Positions 25,829 through 33,347 of a DNA stretch of 64,000 bases are shown here, in pieces. The translations under genes were made by a program, and so were the position numbers. The notes below the pieces were generated by a model, which was given only the letters and a program-made list of their open reading frames with translations, had not been told where the DNA came from and did no database searches. Each line of letters begins with the position of its first letter. The stretch's first letter is position 1. Origin of the DNA: Rhabdobacter roseus (GTDB taxonomy: Bacteria; Bacteroidota; Bacteroidia; Cytophagales; Spirosomataceae); NCBI RefSeq assembly GCF_014202275.1, contig NZ_JACHGF010000007.1, positions 1-64,000 on the forward strand, in the 5' to 3' direction.

Positions 25829-27178
25829 ATGAAGCATATCGTTATTTTGGGCAATGGCATCGGCGGTATCACTACGGCCCGCCACGTCCGTAAGCTCAGT
25901 CAGCACCGCATCACCGTCGTTTCGGGCGAAACCGAGCATTTTTTCTCGCGCACCGCCCTCATGTACCTCTACATGGGCCACATGAAGTACGAGCACATCA
26001 AGCCCTACGAGGATTTTTTCTGGGCCAAAAACCGCATCGAGCTCCGGCAAGCCTGGGTAAAGAGCATTGATTTTGAGAAGAAAGAACTCCACTTTGCCCA
26101 AAGTACCTCCGAGCCACTCGGCTACGATATCCTGGTGCTGGCTACCGGCTCTACGCCCAGCTACTTCGAATGGCCGGGCCAGGAGCTACCCGGCGTGCAG
26201 GGACTGTACAGCTACCAGGACTTAGAACGCATGGAAACGGCAGCCCCCCGGGGTACTTCGCGCGGAGTGGTGGTAGGCGGCGGGCTCATCGGCGTCGAGA
26301 TGGCCGAAATGCTCCTCAGCCGCGACATCCCCGTGACGCTCCTGGTACGCGAGAAAAGCTACTGGGGCAACGTACTACCCCGCGAAGAATCGGAGCTGGT
26401 GAGCCGTCACATCCGTGAACACGGCGTGGACCTGCGCTTCGGCGCCGAACTAGCCGAAATCAAACCCGACGCCAGTGGCCAGCGCGTAGGGAGCATCAAA
26501 ACGACCTCGGGCGAGGAGATCGCCGGCCCGTTTGTGGGACTAGCCACGGGGGTACGCCCCAACGTGGACTTCCTGCGGGGTACTTCGTTGGAGGTAGACC
26601 GGGGGATTTTGGTCAATAAGTACCTCGAAACCAACCTCCCCGACGTGTACGCCCTCGGCGACTGCGCCCAGCACCGCGAGCCGCCCGCCGGGCGCAAGCC
26701 CGTGGAGCAAATCTGGTACACGGGCCGCATCATGGGCGAAACCCTGGCCCGTACCCTCTGTGGCACCCGCACGCCCTACACGCCGGGGGTATTTTATAAT
26801 TCGGCGAAGTTTTTTGATATAGAATACCAAACCTACGGGCAAGTACCCGCCCGACTGGACGCCGACACGGGTACTTTCTATTGGGAGCATCCTGAGGGGA
26901 GAATCGCTTTGCGGATTAATTTTGAAAAAGAAACGGGGGCCGTAACGGGCTTCAACGCCTGCGGCCTGCGGCTGCGCCACGAGGTATGCGCCCGCTGGAT
27001 TGAGCAGCAAAGTACCCTGAGCCACGTGATGCAGCACCTGCGCGAAGCGCACTTCGACCCGGAGTTTTTTCGACGGCACGAGCCCGCTATCGCCGCTGCT
27101 TTTCGGGCGGCGCATCCAGCGCAGGCGTCGTCGCTGCAAGGCAAACGTTCGTGGCGGGAGCGGTGGTTTTCGTTTTGA
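25829..27178 (+). CDS. FAD-dependent NAD(P)-disulfide-type oxidoreductase
   Basis: The 449-residue flavoprotein has an N-terminal FAD-binding GNGIGG motif, a second Rossmann motif GGGLIGVEMAEMLL near residue 155 for NAD(P)H, and the DVYALGDCAQ motif near residue 280 that contacts FAD. There is no redox-active CxxxxC, so it resembles rubredoxin/ferredoxin or nitrite-reductase-type reductases. The polyferredoxin gene starts 210 bp downstream on the same strand, which suggests that the two pass electrons between NAD(P)H and Fe-S centres in the membrane. Confidence 0.87.
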   Translation: MKHIVILGNGIGGITTARHVRKLSQHRITVVSGETEHFFSRTALMYLYMGHMKYEHIKPYEDFFWAKNRIELRQAWVKSIDFEKKELHFAQSTSEPLGYDILVLATGSTPSYFEWPGQELPGVQGLYSYQDLERMETAAPRGTSRGVVVGGGLIGVEMAEMLLSRDIPVTLLVREKSYWGNVLPREESELVSRHIREHGVDLRFGAELAEIKPDASGQRVGSIKTTSGEEIAGPFVGLATGVRPNVDFLRGTSLEVDRGILVNKYLETNLPDVYALGDCAQHREPPAGRKPVEQIWYTGRIMGETLARTLCGTRTPYTPGVFYNSAKFFDIEYQTYGQVPARLDADTGTFYWEHPEGRIALRINFEKETGAVTGFNACGLRLRHEVCARWIEQQSTLSHVMQHLREAHFDPEFFRRHEPAIAAAFRAAHPAQASSLQGKRSWRERWFSF

Positions 27179-27240
27179 TTATTTGATTTGTTGGTGTTCT
27201 CACCAACAACGGGGAAAGGTACTTATAGTATAGATAAAAT

Positions 27241-27307
27241 TGACCGCCGCGCGGTCACACGCTTAAAGAAATTTAGCTCCTGCGAACTCCCGACCGCAGA
27301 GCGGTCG
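27241..27307. repeat. pair of 17-bp hairpins GACCGC-N3-GCGGTC
   Basis: tgaccgc-cgc-gcggtca (27241-27257) and cgaccgc-aga-gcggtcg (27291-27307) lie 33 bp apart in the spacer before the polyferredoxin gene. A related, damaged copy (cgaccgccgcgcg) lies near 47838. They could be operator sites or a REP-like element. Confidence 0.7.
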
Positions 27308-27388
27308 CACTTGGCCGGTAGCACCTCGCCGGTAGCAAAGGGGGGAAGAAATAAAAGGAAGCAGGTACCTGATGCGTTATACAAACCG

Positions 27389-28933
27389 ATGAGATCATTA
27401 AAAAAAATAGGATTAGGTATTTTTCTGCTGGGTTTTGTAGCCTGGGTAGGTACTTTGACGATGGGGCAGTTTACCCTCACCGATGCCATCCTGAAACAGG
27501 AACTCAAGCCCGAGCACTACGAGCTACTTCGCCCGGCCCTGGAGCCGATGATCGGTCGTACCTACGCCTCGCCTTTTGGCTTTGGCCGCGACTTCAACAC
27601 CGCCTTCGGCCGCATCAACGACGACTTCAAGGCCAACCAGCAGTGGGACAGCGTCATTTATGACAACTACGCCTTTCCCGTAGCCAGAGCGGCCTCGGCT
27701 GGGGTACTTACCGAAAGTACCTTGCTTTGGTTTTGGCTTACTTTCGGGCTGGCTATTCTGGGGGCTTTGCTGTACATACTACCCAATCTGCGTCAACTGC
27801 CCGGCATCAAAAACGACCACATCTACCACCGCTCCATGACCTCCCGGGGCTGGCTGGGTATTAGCCTGGGTGTGTTCCTGATCGTCTTTTACGTGGGTTT
27901 GTACTTTTATCCCGAGTACCTCGTCAATTGGACGCTCCTCGTCGATCCGCTGAGCCGGGCGCTGAGCGGCAATCCGGCCAGTCAGTGGTTTTTGTACGGG
28001 TTCATCTACACGCTGGCCATCGTAGTGATGGGCGTGCGGATGCTTATCAAGTACCGGCACTCGCCCTACCAGATGCTCCGCACCGGTTCGGTGATGTTTT
28101 TCCAAACGTCCTTTGCCTTTATCATTCCTGAGGTACTGGTAGCCCTCAACCGCCCCTACTACGACTTCAAGAACATCTGGCCGCTCGACTACGACTTCTT
28201 CTTCGACTGGCACCTCAACACGCTCCTGAGCAACGGTACCCTGGGCGTATTTATGCTCGTATGGGGCATTGCGCTGGCTTTTATTGCGGTGCCGATACTT
28301 TCCTATTTCTACGGCAAGCGCTGGTACTGCTCGTGGGTATGCGGCTGCGGTGGCCTGGCCGAAACCCTGGGCGACCCCTACCGCCAACTCTCCGACAAAT
28401 CCCTGAAAGCCTGGAAGATTGAAAGGTACCTGGTGCATAGCGTGCTGGTCTTTGCGGTAGTCATGACGGCCCTGGTACTGTATACGTACTTCACGGGCCA
28501 GGCCAAGATCGGCCCCGTCGATAGCTACTCGGTCCGCTCGGTCTACGGTTTCTGGATCGGGGCGTTGTTTTCGGGTGTGGTGGGTACGGGCTTCTACCCC
28601 TACATGGGCAATCGCGTGTGGTGCCGCTTCGGCTGCCCGCTGGCGGCCTACATCGGCCTTGTGCAGCGGTTCAAGTCGCGCTTTCGCATCACCACCAACG
28701 GCGGTCAGTGTATCTCCTGCGGCAATTGCTCCACCTACTGCGAAATGGGCATCGACGTACGCTGGTACGCCCAGCGCGGCCAGGACGTGGTGCGGGCCTC
28801 CTGCGTGGGCTGCGGCATTTGCTCGTCGGTATGTCCGCGGGGGGTACTTAACCTCGAAAACGCCGACCCCGACAGCCGCGTCACGGTGGCTCCCGAGGTA
28901 CTTTTCGGAAACGACATGCCGAAAATTAAGTAG
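27389..28933 (+). CDS. membrane polyferredoxin, NapH/NosR/CcoG-like
   Basis: The 514-residue protein has five or six membrane spans, the first at residues 5-28, and a membrane-side cysteine motif WYCSWVCGCGG near residue 315, followed by WCRFGCPLAAY near residue 410. Two [4Fe-4S] ferredoxin motifs close the protein: CISCGNCSTYCEMG and CVGCGICSSVCPRG. This matches the polyferredoxin family that carries electrons across or along the membrane. The real partner is unknown, but an FAD oxidoreductase gene lies directly upstream. ATG 27389 starts the first membrane helix; upstream in-frame codons run through repeat sequence. Confidence 0.87.
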   Translation: MRSLKKIGLGIFLLGFVAWVGTLTMGQFTLTDAILKQELKPEHYELLRPALEPMIGRTYASPFGFGRDFNTAFGRINDDFKANQQWDSVIYDNYAFPVARAASAGVLTESTLLWFWLTFGLAILGALLYILPNLRQLPGIKNDHIYHRSMTSRGWLGISLGVFLIVFYVGLYFYPEYLVNWTLLVDPLSRALSGNPASQWFLYGFIYTLAIVVMGVRMLIKYRHSPYQMLRTGSVMFFQTSFAFIIPEVLVALNRPYYDFKNIWPLDYDFFFDWHLNTLLSNGTLGVFMLVWGIALAFIAVPILSYFYGKRWYCSWVCGCGGLAETLGDPYRQLSDKSLKAWKIERYLVHSVLVFAVVMTALVLYTYFTGQAKIGPVDSYSVRSVYGFWIGALFSGVVGTGFYPYMGNRVWCRFGCPLAAYIGLVQRFKSRFRITTNGGQCISCGNCSTYCEMGIDVRWYAQRGQDVVRASCVGCGICSSVCPRGVLNLENADPDSRVTVAPEVLFGNDMPKIK

Positions 28934-28940
28934 GGGTACT

Positions 28941-28971
28941 TTTGGGCGGGAATCGCATTTTTTCTACTTTG
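28941..28971 (+). promoter_or_regulatory. probable promoter for the DJ-1/PfpI gene
   Basis: TTTG at 28941-28944 is followed after 20 bp by TACTTTG (28965-28971), near the Bacteroidota consensus and 30 bp before the start codon. Confidence 0.5.
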
Positions 28972-29000
28972 GGGCATAAAACCAACGCCCCCCGCTCGCC

Positions 29001-29681
29001 ATGAAAGTACTGATCGTTTGTACCAACCACGACACCTACCCTACCAAGGCCACCAAAACGGGCCTGTGGCTGAGTGAACTGACGCATTTTTACGAGGTAC
29101 TGGCCAAGCGCCGCCTCCTGATGGACTTCGTCAGTCCGCAGGGCGGGCCAATTCCCATCGATCCGCGCAGCCTCGACCTCAAAGACGACATTAACCGCAC
29201 CTACTACGAAGACGAGGCCTTCCGGCAAAAGCTGGACAACTCCCTGAGCCCCGCGCAGGTAAACGCCAGGGACTACCGCCTCATCTACTTCACGGGTGGG
29301 CACGGCACCATGTGGGACCTGCCCGACAACGAGCCCCTGCAAGCCATTACGCGCACCATCTACGAGCGGGGAGGTACGGTTGCGGCCGTGTGCCACGGGG
29401 TCTGCGGCTTGCTTCACGTAACGCTTTCGGATGGTACTTTGCTCATTCATGACAAGTACCTCACGGGCTTTTCCAACGTGGAGGAACGCCTGGCCAGCTT
29501 TGTGAGCGAAGTACCCTTTTACCTGGAAGACAAGCTGCGCGAGCAAGGCGCGCACTACACCAAGGCCATGCTGCCCTTTGTGGAGTACATCGAGCTGGAC
29601 GAACGCCTCATTACGGGCCAAAATCCCAACTCGGCGCATAAAGTAGCCACCAAAGCCATGGAAGAGCTTTTTGAGAAATAG
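29001..29681 (+). CDS. DJ-1/PfpI family type 1 glutamine amidotransferase-like protein
   Basis: The 226-residue protein has the DJ-1/PfpI fold. The nucleophile elbow is AVCHGVCGLL with its Cys near residue 132, preceded by GGHGTMWDLPDN, and a Glu early in the fold is expected to complete the site. Members of this Hsp31-like subgroup act as chaperones, glyoxalase III or deglycases, and the sequence does not distinguish these. It is not attached to any amidotransferase partner. Confidence 0.85.
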   Translation: MKVLIVCTNHDTYPTKATKTGLWLSELTHFYEVLAKRRLLMDFVSPQGGPIPIDPRSLDLKDDINRTYYEDEAFRQKLDNSLSPAQVNARDYRLIYFTGGHGTMWDLPDNEPLQAITRTIYERGGTVAAVCHGVCGLLHVTLSDGTLLIHDKYLTGFSNVEERLASFVSEVPFYLEDKLREQGAHYTKAMLPFVEYIELDERLITGQNPNSAHKVATKAMEELFEK

Positions 29682-29725
29682 AGGTACTAAAAAAAACAAA
29701 GTACCTCATGCCCTCTAGCCCTTTG

Positions 29726-30502
29726 CTACGTACCCAGCTCGTTGTTGACCAAACCAATATCCGTCATGAGCCGAAAGTACGGCTGCCGCTCCGACTCCCA
29801 GAGGTAGGCTAGCTGGCTTTCGTGGTGTACGTTGGTGCCCACAAAAGAAACCATCCGGTAGTCCACGAGGCGTTCGGCCAACTGGCGAACTTCCGGATTT
29901 TCCCGCGCGTGAAAGGAAGCCCAGTCCAGCTGAAAAAACACGCCCATCCGAAACAACTCAATGGTGCGGTTGAAGTTTTTCTGGAGGTACCGGTAGCGCT
30001 CCGGGTGCGCCAGCACGGGCCGGATGTGGCGCTGGAGTAAGCTTCGGATCAGTGCTTCCAGTTGCGGGGGTTCGTCGAGGATACCCGTCTCAAACAGCAG
30101 GTAAGGCTGGTGCCCTTTCCGGCCAAAAGTCAGGAGGGGCTCTCCGCCCTGCACGCGATCCAGCAACTCGGGCTCGGCGTAGTATTCGGCCGCCGCTTCC
30201 AATTGCAGCTCGATGCGCCGGTACCTGAGCTCGCTCTGTAGCTCCCGGCATACTTCCTGAATCCGTGCTACCGAATTTTCGTAGTAGCCCTTCATGATGT
30301 GGGGGGTGGCAATCACTTTACGGATGCCGGCATTGGCAAGTACCTGGGCCATCCGGACACTGCTTTCCAGCGCCAGCGGCCCATTATCAAGGCCAGGTAA
30401 CACATGGGAGTGGACATCAACCCGTAACGATGTAAAACGTAGCACGGGTGGTTTCTCGATAGTTGTTTTACGGTTAAGAAAAGAGAAGGTCATAACATGC
30501 AT
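29726..30502 (-). CDS. CpsB/YwqE-type PHP-domain tyrosine phosphatase
   Basis: The 258-residue protein has a PHP metal-binding domain, with DVHSHVLPGLDNG near residue 29, IATPHIMKGYY near residue 64, the AHPERY motif near residue 170 and a late GTNVHHES motif. This fits manganese-dependent tyrosine phosphatases of the CpsB/YwqE type that control capsule or exopolysaccharide export by dephosphorylating the tyrosine kinase. rfbC follows upstream on the same strand, about 140 bp away, consistent with cell-surface polysaccharide synthesis. No tyrosine kinase gene is present in the window. Confidence 0.85.
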   Translation of the reverse strand: MHVMTFSFLNRKTTIEKPPVLRFTSLRVDVHSHVLPGLDNGPLALESSVRMAQVLANAGIRKVIATPHIMKGYYENSVARIQEVCRELQSELRYRRIELQLEAAAEYYAEPELLDRVQGGEPLLTFGRKGHQPYLLFETGILDEPPQLEALIRSLLQRHIRPVLAHPERYRYLQKNFNRTIELFRMGVFFQLDWASFHARENPEVRQLAERLVDYRMVSFVGTNVHHESQLAYLWESERQPYFRLMTDIGLVNNELGT

Positions 30503-30573
30503 GTAGTGGAGTACGTTGCCCTACTAAGCGCAAGGAATGTGCCAGAACCACGTAGCAGACTTAAAATAGCAAA

Positions 30574-30607
30574 AAAAGGGGGTACTTCGGCCTTGAAGTA
30601 CCCCTTT
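30574..30607. terminator. hairpin with GTAC stem downstream of rfbC
   Basis: gggggtacttc and gaagtacccc pair around a short loop, with A-rich sequence before and T after. It lies between rfbC and the phosphatase gene and can terminate in the minus direction. Confidence 0.7.
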
Positions 30608-30639
30608 GAAGAATTGGTATATTTATTGTAATAGGCAGC

Positions 30640-31185
30640 TTACTGAGCCGCTTCCGGAAAAAGCTCCCTGAACGTAGGCAAAATAAGGTCTTTTTCCGAA
30701 ACGATGGGATTAGAAACGCCCCAGTCGATATTCAGCACGGGATCATCCCAACGAATACCCGACTCCGAGGCCTTGTGGTAGGAGTTGGTACATTTATAGC
30801 TAAAAATAGAATCTTCCAGCGCCATAAAGCCGTGCGCAAAGCCTTCGGGAATGTACGCCATGTTATTTCTTTTGGCATCCAGCTCAAATACTTCGTACTT
30901 TCCAAAGGTAGGTGACTCGGGGCGAATATCCACCGCTACGTCCAGCACCCGGCCCGCTATTACCCGTACCAGCTTGCCCTGCGCAAAAGGCGCGTCCTGA
31001 AAATGGAGCCCCCGAACGACGCCTTTGATGGAGAACGATTGGTTGTCCTGCACAAAAGTGGTGGGCAAACCTAGCTTCCCAAACGTCTCCTGGTTGTACG
31101 ATTCAAAAAAAGCTCCCCGATCATCTTCAAATATTCTGGGCGTAATCTCAACAAGACCGGCAATGGATGTTTCGCGAATCTGCAT
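30640..31185 (-). CDS. rfbC: dTDP-4-dehydrorhamnose 3,5-epimerase
   Basis: The 181-residue cupin enzyme makes dTDP-4-keto-L-rhamnose in the third step of dTDP-L-rhamnose synthesis. The catalytic His61 lies in VVRGLHFQ, and the active-site Tyr130 lies in FSYKCTNSYH; the YIPEGFAHGF cupin motif precedes it. Length is normal for the family. rfbA, rfbB and rfbD are not in the window. It is divergent from pyrF. A TAnnTTTG-like element is seen on the minus strand at 31241-31248. Confidence 0.95.
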   Translation of the reverse strand: MQIRETSIAGLVEITPRIFEDDRGAFFESYNQETFGKLGLPTTFVQDNQSFSIKGVVRGLHFQDAPFAQGKLVRVIAGRVLDVAVDIRPESPTFGKYEVFELDAKRNNMAYIPEGFAHGFMALEDSIFSYKCTNSYHKASESGIRWDDPVLNIDWGVSNPIVSEKDLILPTFRELFPEAAQ

Positions 31186-31296
31186 GGGTAGTTTGGGGGA
31201 ATTGGTATAAAAATAGGGATCTAACGTTGGTATCTGGGCGCAAATTTATGAATCTATTGGTAGAGGTTGTAATTTCGGCGCAATATTTCAATCGTT

Positions 31297-32124
31297 ATGA
31301 CTTACGAAGCCCTCTTCGAGCACATTCAGCAAAAGCAATCGTACCTCTGCGTGGGGCTCGACACCGACCTGCGTAAAGTACCCGCTCACCTACACCGCGA
31401 GCCCGACCCGATTTTTGCCTTCAACCGGCAGATCATCGACGCCACCGCCGACTACTGCGTGGCCTACAAACCCAACGTGGCCTTCTACGAAGCCCTGGGC
31501 CCGCGCGGCTGGGAGAGCTTGCAAAAAACGGTGGAGTACATTCCAAAAACCTACTTCACCATTGCCGACGCCAAGCGCGGCGACATCGGGAATACTTCCG
31601 GCCTCTACGCCCGGACGTTTTTCGACGCCTCCTCGTCGGGCCTCGACTTCGACGCCGTGACGGTGGCACCCTACATGGGCCGCGACTCGGTGACGCCTTT
31701 CCTGGATTTTGAAGGCAAATGGGTGATCCTGCTCGCGCTGACGTCCAACGTGGGTAGTGACGATTTTCAGCGCCTACCTACCCCCGAAGGTACCTTGTAC
31801 GAGCAGGTACTTCGCACGTCCCAGACCTGGGCCGGCCCCGACCGCCTCATGTACGTCGTGGGCGCTACCCAGGCCGACGCCCTCCAGCAGATCCGGCAGC
31901 TGGTACCCGAGCATTTCCTGCTGGTACCCGGCGTGGGGGCCCAGGGCGGCAGCCTGGAGGAAGTCTCGCGCTACGGCATGAACCGATCCTGCGGATTGCT
32001 CGTTAATGCCTCACGGAGTATCATTTACGCCAGCGCCGGTCCTGACTTCGCCGAAAAAGCCCGGCAGGAAGCCCAGGTGCTACAACTGGAAATGGCCAGG
32101 TACCTGGAGAAGTACCTGGGGTAG
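31297..32124 (+). CDS. pyrF: orotidine 5'-phosphate decarboxylase
   Basis: The 275-residue enzyme makes UMP from OMP. It is of the longer type seen in Bacteroidota and mycobacteria: the catalytic [10 protein letters not shown] segment near residue 92, an early CVGLDTDL motif, and the PGVGAQGG phosphate-binding segment near residue 206. The last codons (RYLEKYLG) and the following 37 bp are duplicated at 32298-32358. This duplication probably does not affect the protein because the copy lies after the stop. The window also contains pyrB, in a separate place. Confidence 0.95.
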   Translation: MTYEALFEHIQQKQSYLCVGLDTDLRKVPAHLHREPDPIFAFNRQIIDATADYCVAYKPNVAFYEALGPRGWESLQKTVEYIPKTYFTIADAKRGDIGNTSGLYARTFFDASSSGLDFDAVTVAPYMGRDSVTPFLDFEGKWVILLALTSNVGSDDFQRLPTPEGTLYEQVLRTSQTWAGPDRLMYVVGATQADALQQIRQLVPEHFLLVPGVGAQGGSLEEVSRYGMNRSCGLLVNASRSIIYASAGPDFAEKARQEAQVLQLEMARYLEKYLG

Positions 32125-32160
32125 TTTGAAAAATGGCGACGCCCGGCGTGGCGGTAAGAA
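32100..32160 (+). repeat. 61-bp direct repeat, copy A (3' end of pyrF)
   Basis: The segment covers the last eight codons and stop of pyrF plus 36 bp after it. It recurs at 32298-32358 with two base differences. Confidence 0.95.
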
Positions 32161-32183
32161 CCCGGCGTGGCGACGCCCGATTT

Positions 32184-32214
32184 ACCCGGCTAACCCGGCT
32201 AACCGGCTAACCCC
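32184..32214 (+). repeat. short tandem repeat acccggcta
   Basis: Three successive copies of a unit near cccggctaa, the last losing one C. It leads straight into the 93-bp repeat. Confidence 0.8.
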
Positions 32215-32298
32215 GATTTATAATCGGGCGTTGCATCTGATTTGCGTTTTAAACGCAAATCAGTACCCGTCTCCGATTGCAAATCGGGACGAGCACAG
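32206..32298 (+). repeat. 93-bp palindromic repeat, copy 1
   Basis: The element contains three small inverted repeats: cccgatttataatcggg, gatttgcgttttaaacgcaaatc, and ccgattgcaaatcgg. It matches 33030-33122 at 87 of 93 positions with no gap. It is in the same orientation as the second copy, 824 bp apart. The palindromes suggest a REP- or MITE-like element. No transposase is encoded nearby. Confidence 0.9.
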
Positions 32299-32358
32299 TA
32301 CCTGGAGAAGTACCTGGGGTAGTTTGGGAAATGGCGACGCCCGGCGTGGCGGTAAGAA
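32298..32358 (+). repeat. 61-bp direct repeat, copy B
   Basis: This is the duplicate of the pyrF tail, beginning directly after the 93-bp repeat and ending before the antitoxin gene. It cannot be translated as part of pyrF. Confidence 0.95.
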
Positions 32359-32404
32359 TTTAGTAGATAATAAAATTCGCATTACCACTAAAAAAGAATG
32401 AATC

Positions 32405-32641
32405 ATGAGAGCCATAGAAGCTACCGGAGAAATCGATAAAAAAGGGGTCTTACGATTAGACGGCCCTTTGTCGTTAAGAGAAAAGAAGGTAAAAGTAATT
32501 ATTCTCATGTCGGAAGAAGACGAGGAAATAGAGGAAAAACGCTGGTTATCAGCTATGACAAGCAACCCAGCTTTCGACTTTTTGCATCAAGAACAAGAAA
32601 ACCAATATTCTCTTCAAGATGGTGAGCCATTCCATGATTAA
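32405..32641 (+). CDS. antitoxin-like protein of a PemK/MazF module
   Basis: The 78-residue acidic protein starts with a strand-rich N-terminus (MRAIEATGEIDKKGVLRLD) and a VKVIILMSEEDEEIEE segment, then a flexible C-terminus with SNPAFDFLHQEQE and DGEPFHD. This is the typical architecture of small antitoxins next to PemK/MazF toxins: an N-terminal DNA-binding or dimerisation part and a C-terminal toxin-binding tail. It overlaps the toxin start by 8 bp (32634-32641), strongly suggesting coupling. It is intact while the toxin is not. Confidence 0.7.
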   Translation: MRAIEATGEIDKKGVLRLDGPLSLREKKVKVIILMSEEDEEIEEKRWLSAMTSNPAFDFLHQEQENQYSLQDGEPFHD

Positions 32642-32976
32642 AGGGAAAATTGTGCTTGTTCCTTTTCCGTTTGATGATTTTAGCGGAACCAAAGTCAGGC
32701 CAGCAGTTTGTCTAACGGACAAGATTTGGTTACTATCATCATGTCGTTATAGCTTTCATCAGCAGCCAAGTGCCTGCAACTTTTGAAATGTCAGATTTGC
32801 TGATTGAAAGAAAAGATATTGATTTTAATGTAACGGGACTTCGTGTAGATTCAGTTATAAAATTACACAGGCTGGTAACTATACCCGTAAATCTTATAAG
32901 AAGACAACTGGGCAGTATTTCCCCAAAACAGCAATCTGAGATAGATAAAAAGCTTAAGATATTATTTGGTTTGTAG
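32634..32976 (+). pseudogene. frameshifted PemK/MazF-family toxin
   Basis: ATG 32634 opens MIKGKIVLVPFPFDDFSGTKVRPAVCLTDKI, the N-terminal strand and KVRPA motif of PemK/MazF endoribonucleases, but the frame ends at 32784-32786. The family sequence resumes in the next frame (GYYHHVVIAFISSQVPATFE...TGLRVDSVIKLHRLVT...), which reads to 32976. The shift lies at 32725-32727, where a run of T has one base too many. As drawn, the ribonuclease is not made. An assembly error in a T run is the other explanation. Confidence 0.85.
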
Positions 32977-33029
32977 TAAGAATAATTATTAGAAGCTGAT
33001 TTTTACTTACTAGTATAATCATTACCCGA

Positions 33030-33122
33030 GCTAACCCCGATATGTAATCGGGCGTTGTATCTAACTTGCGTTTTAAACGCAAATCAGAACCCGTCTCCGA
33101 TTGCAAATCGGGACGAGCACAG
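33030..33122 (+). repeat. 93-bp palindromic repeat, copy 2
   Basis: It matches 32206-32298 with six substitutions and no gap. It lies just after the toxin pseudogene, so the two copies flank the toxin-antitoxin cassette. Confidence 0.9.
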
Positions 33123-33148
33123 AGTTGCAAATCGGGACGAGCACAGAT
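33101..33148 (+). repeat. tandem 24-bp repeat
   Basis: The unit ttgcaaatcgggacgagcac plus four bases occurs twice in a row (33101-33124 and 33125-33148). A partial third copy with an insertion follows to about 33190. Confidence 0.85.
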
Positions 33149-33347
33149 CTCCGATTGCAATCGGGAGGCGCTCCGCCGGGACGAGCGACGTACCACAGTA
33201 ACAAAGGAAGTTATAGAATACTTCAAAAGAGACGAAAGAAATAAATCCCTGTGTATTAGCGTAATGCTTTTCAGAAAACAAAAATCATAACCCAATCAAA
33301 GTACCTTTACCCCAAAGTACCCTTCCCAAAAATCATTTTTTTCATTC

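Larger units (their letters stand above)
32977..33347. other. repeat-filled spacer before lysA
   Basis: This region holds the second 93-bp repeat, a tandem 24-bp unit (33101-33148) and a degenerate third copy (33150-33190). An ORF at 33066-33290 is composed largely of the repeats and is rejected, although 33190-33290 resembles the C-terminal part of a small protein. Confidence 0.6.

Noticed and set aside
32184-33190. A CRISPR-like cluster of repeats
   Set aside because: The repeats are tandem or palindromic with no unique spacers of uniform length, and no cas gene is present.
33066-33290. A 74-residue ORF in the repeat island
   Set aside because: Most of its codons come from the repeats, so it is more likely a repeat artefact than a gene.
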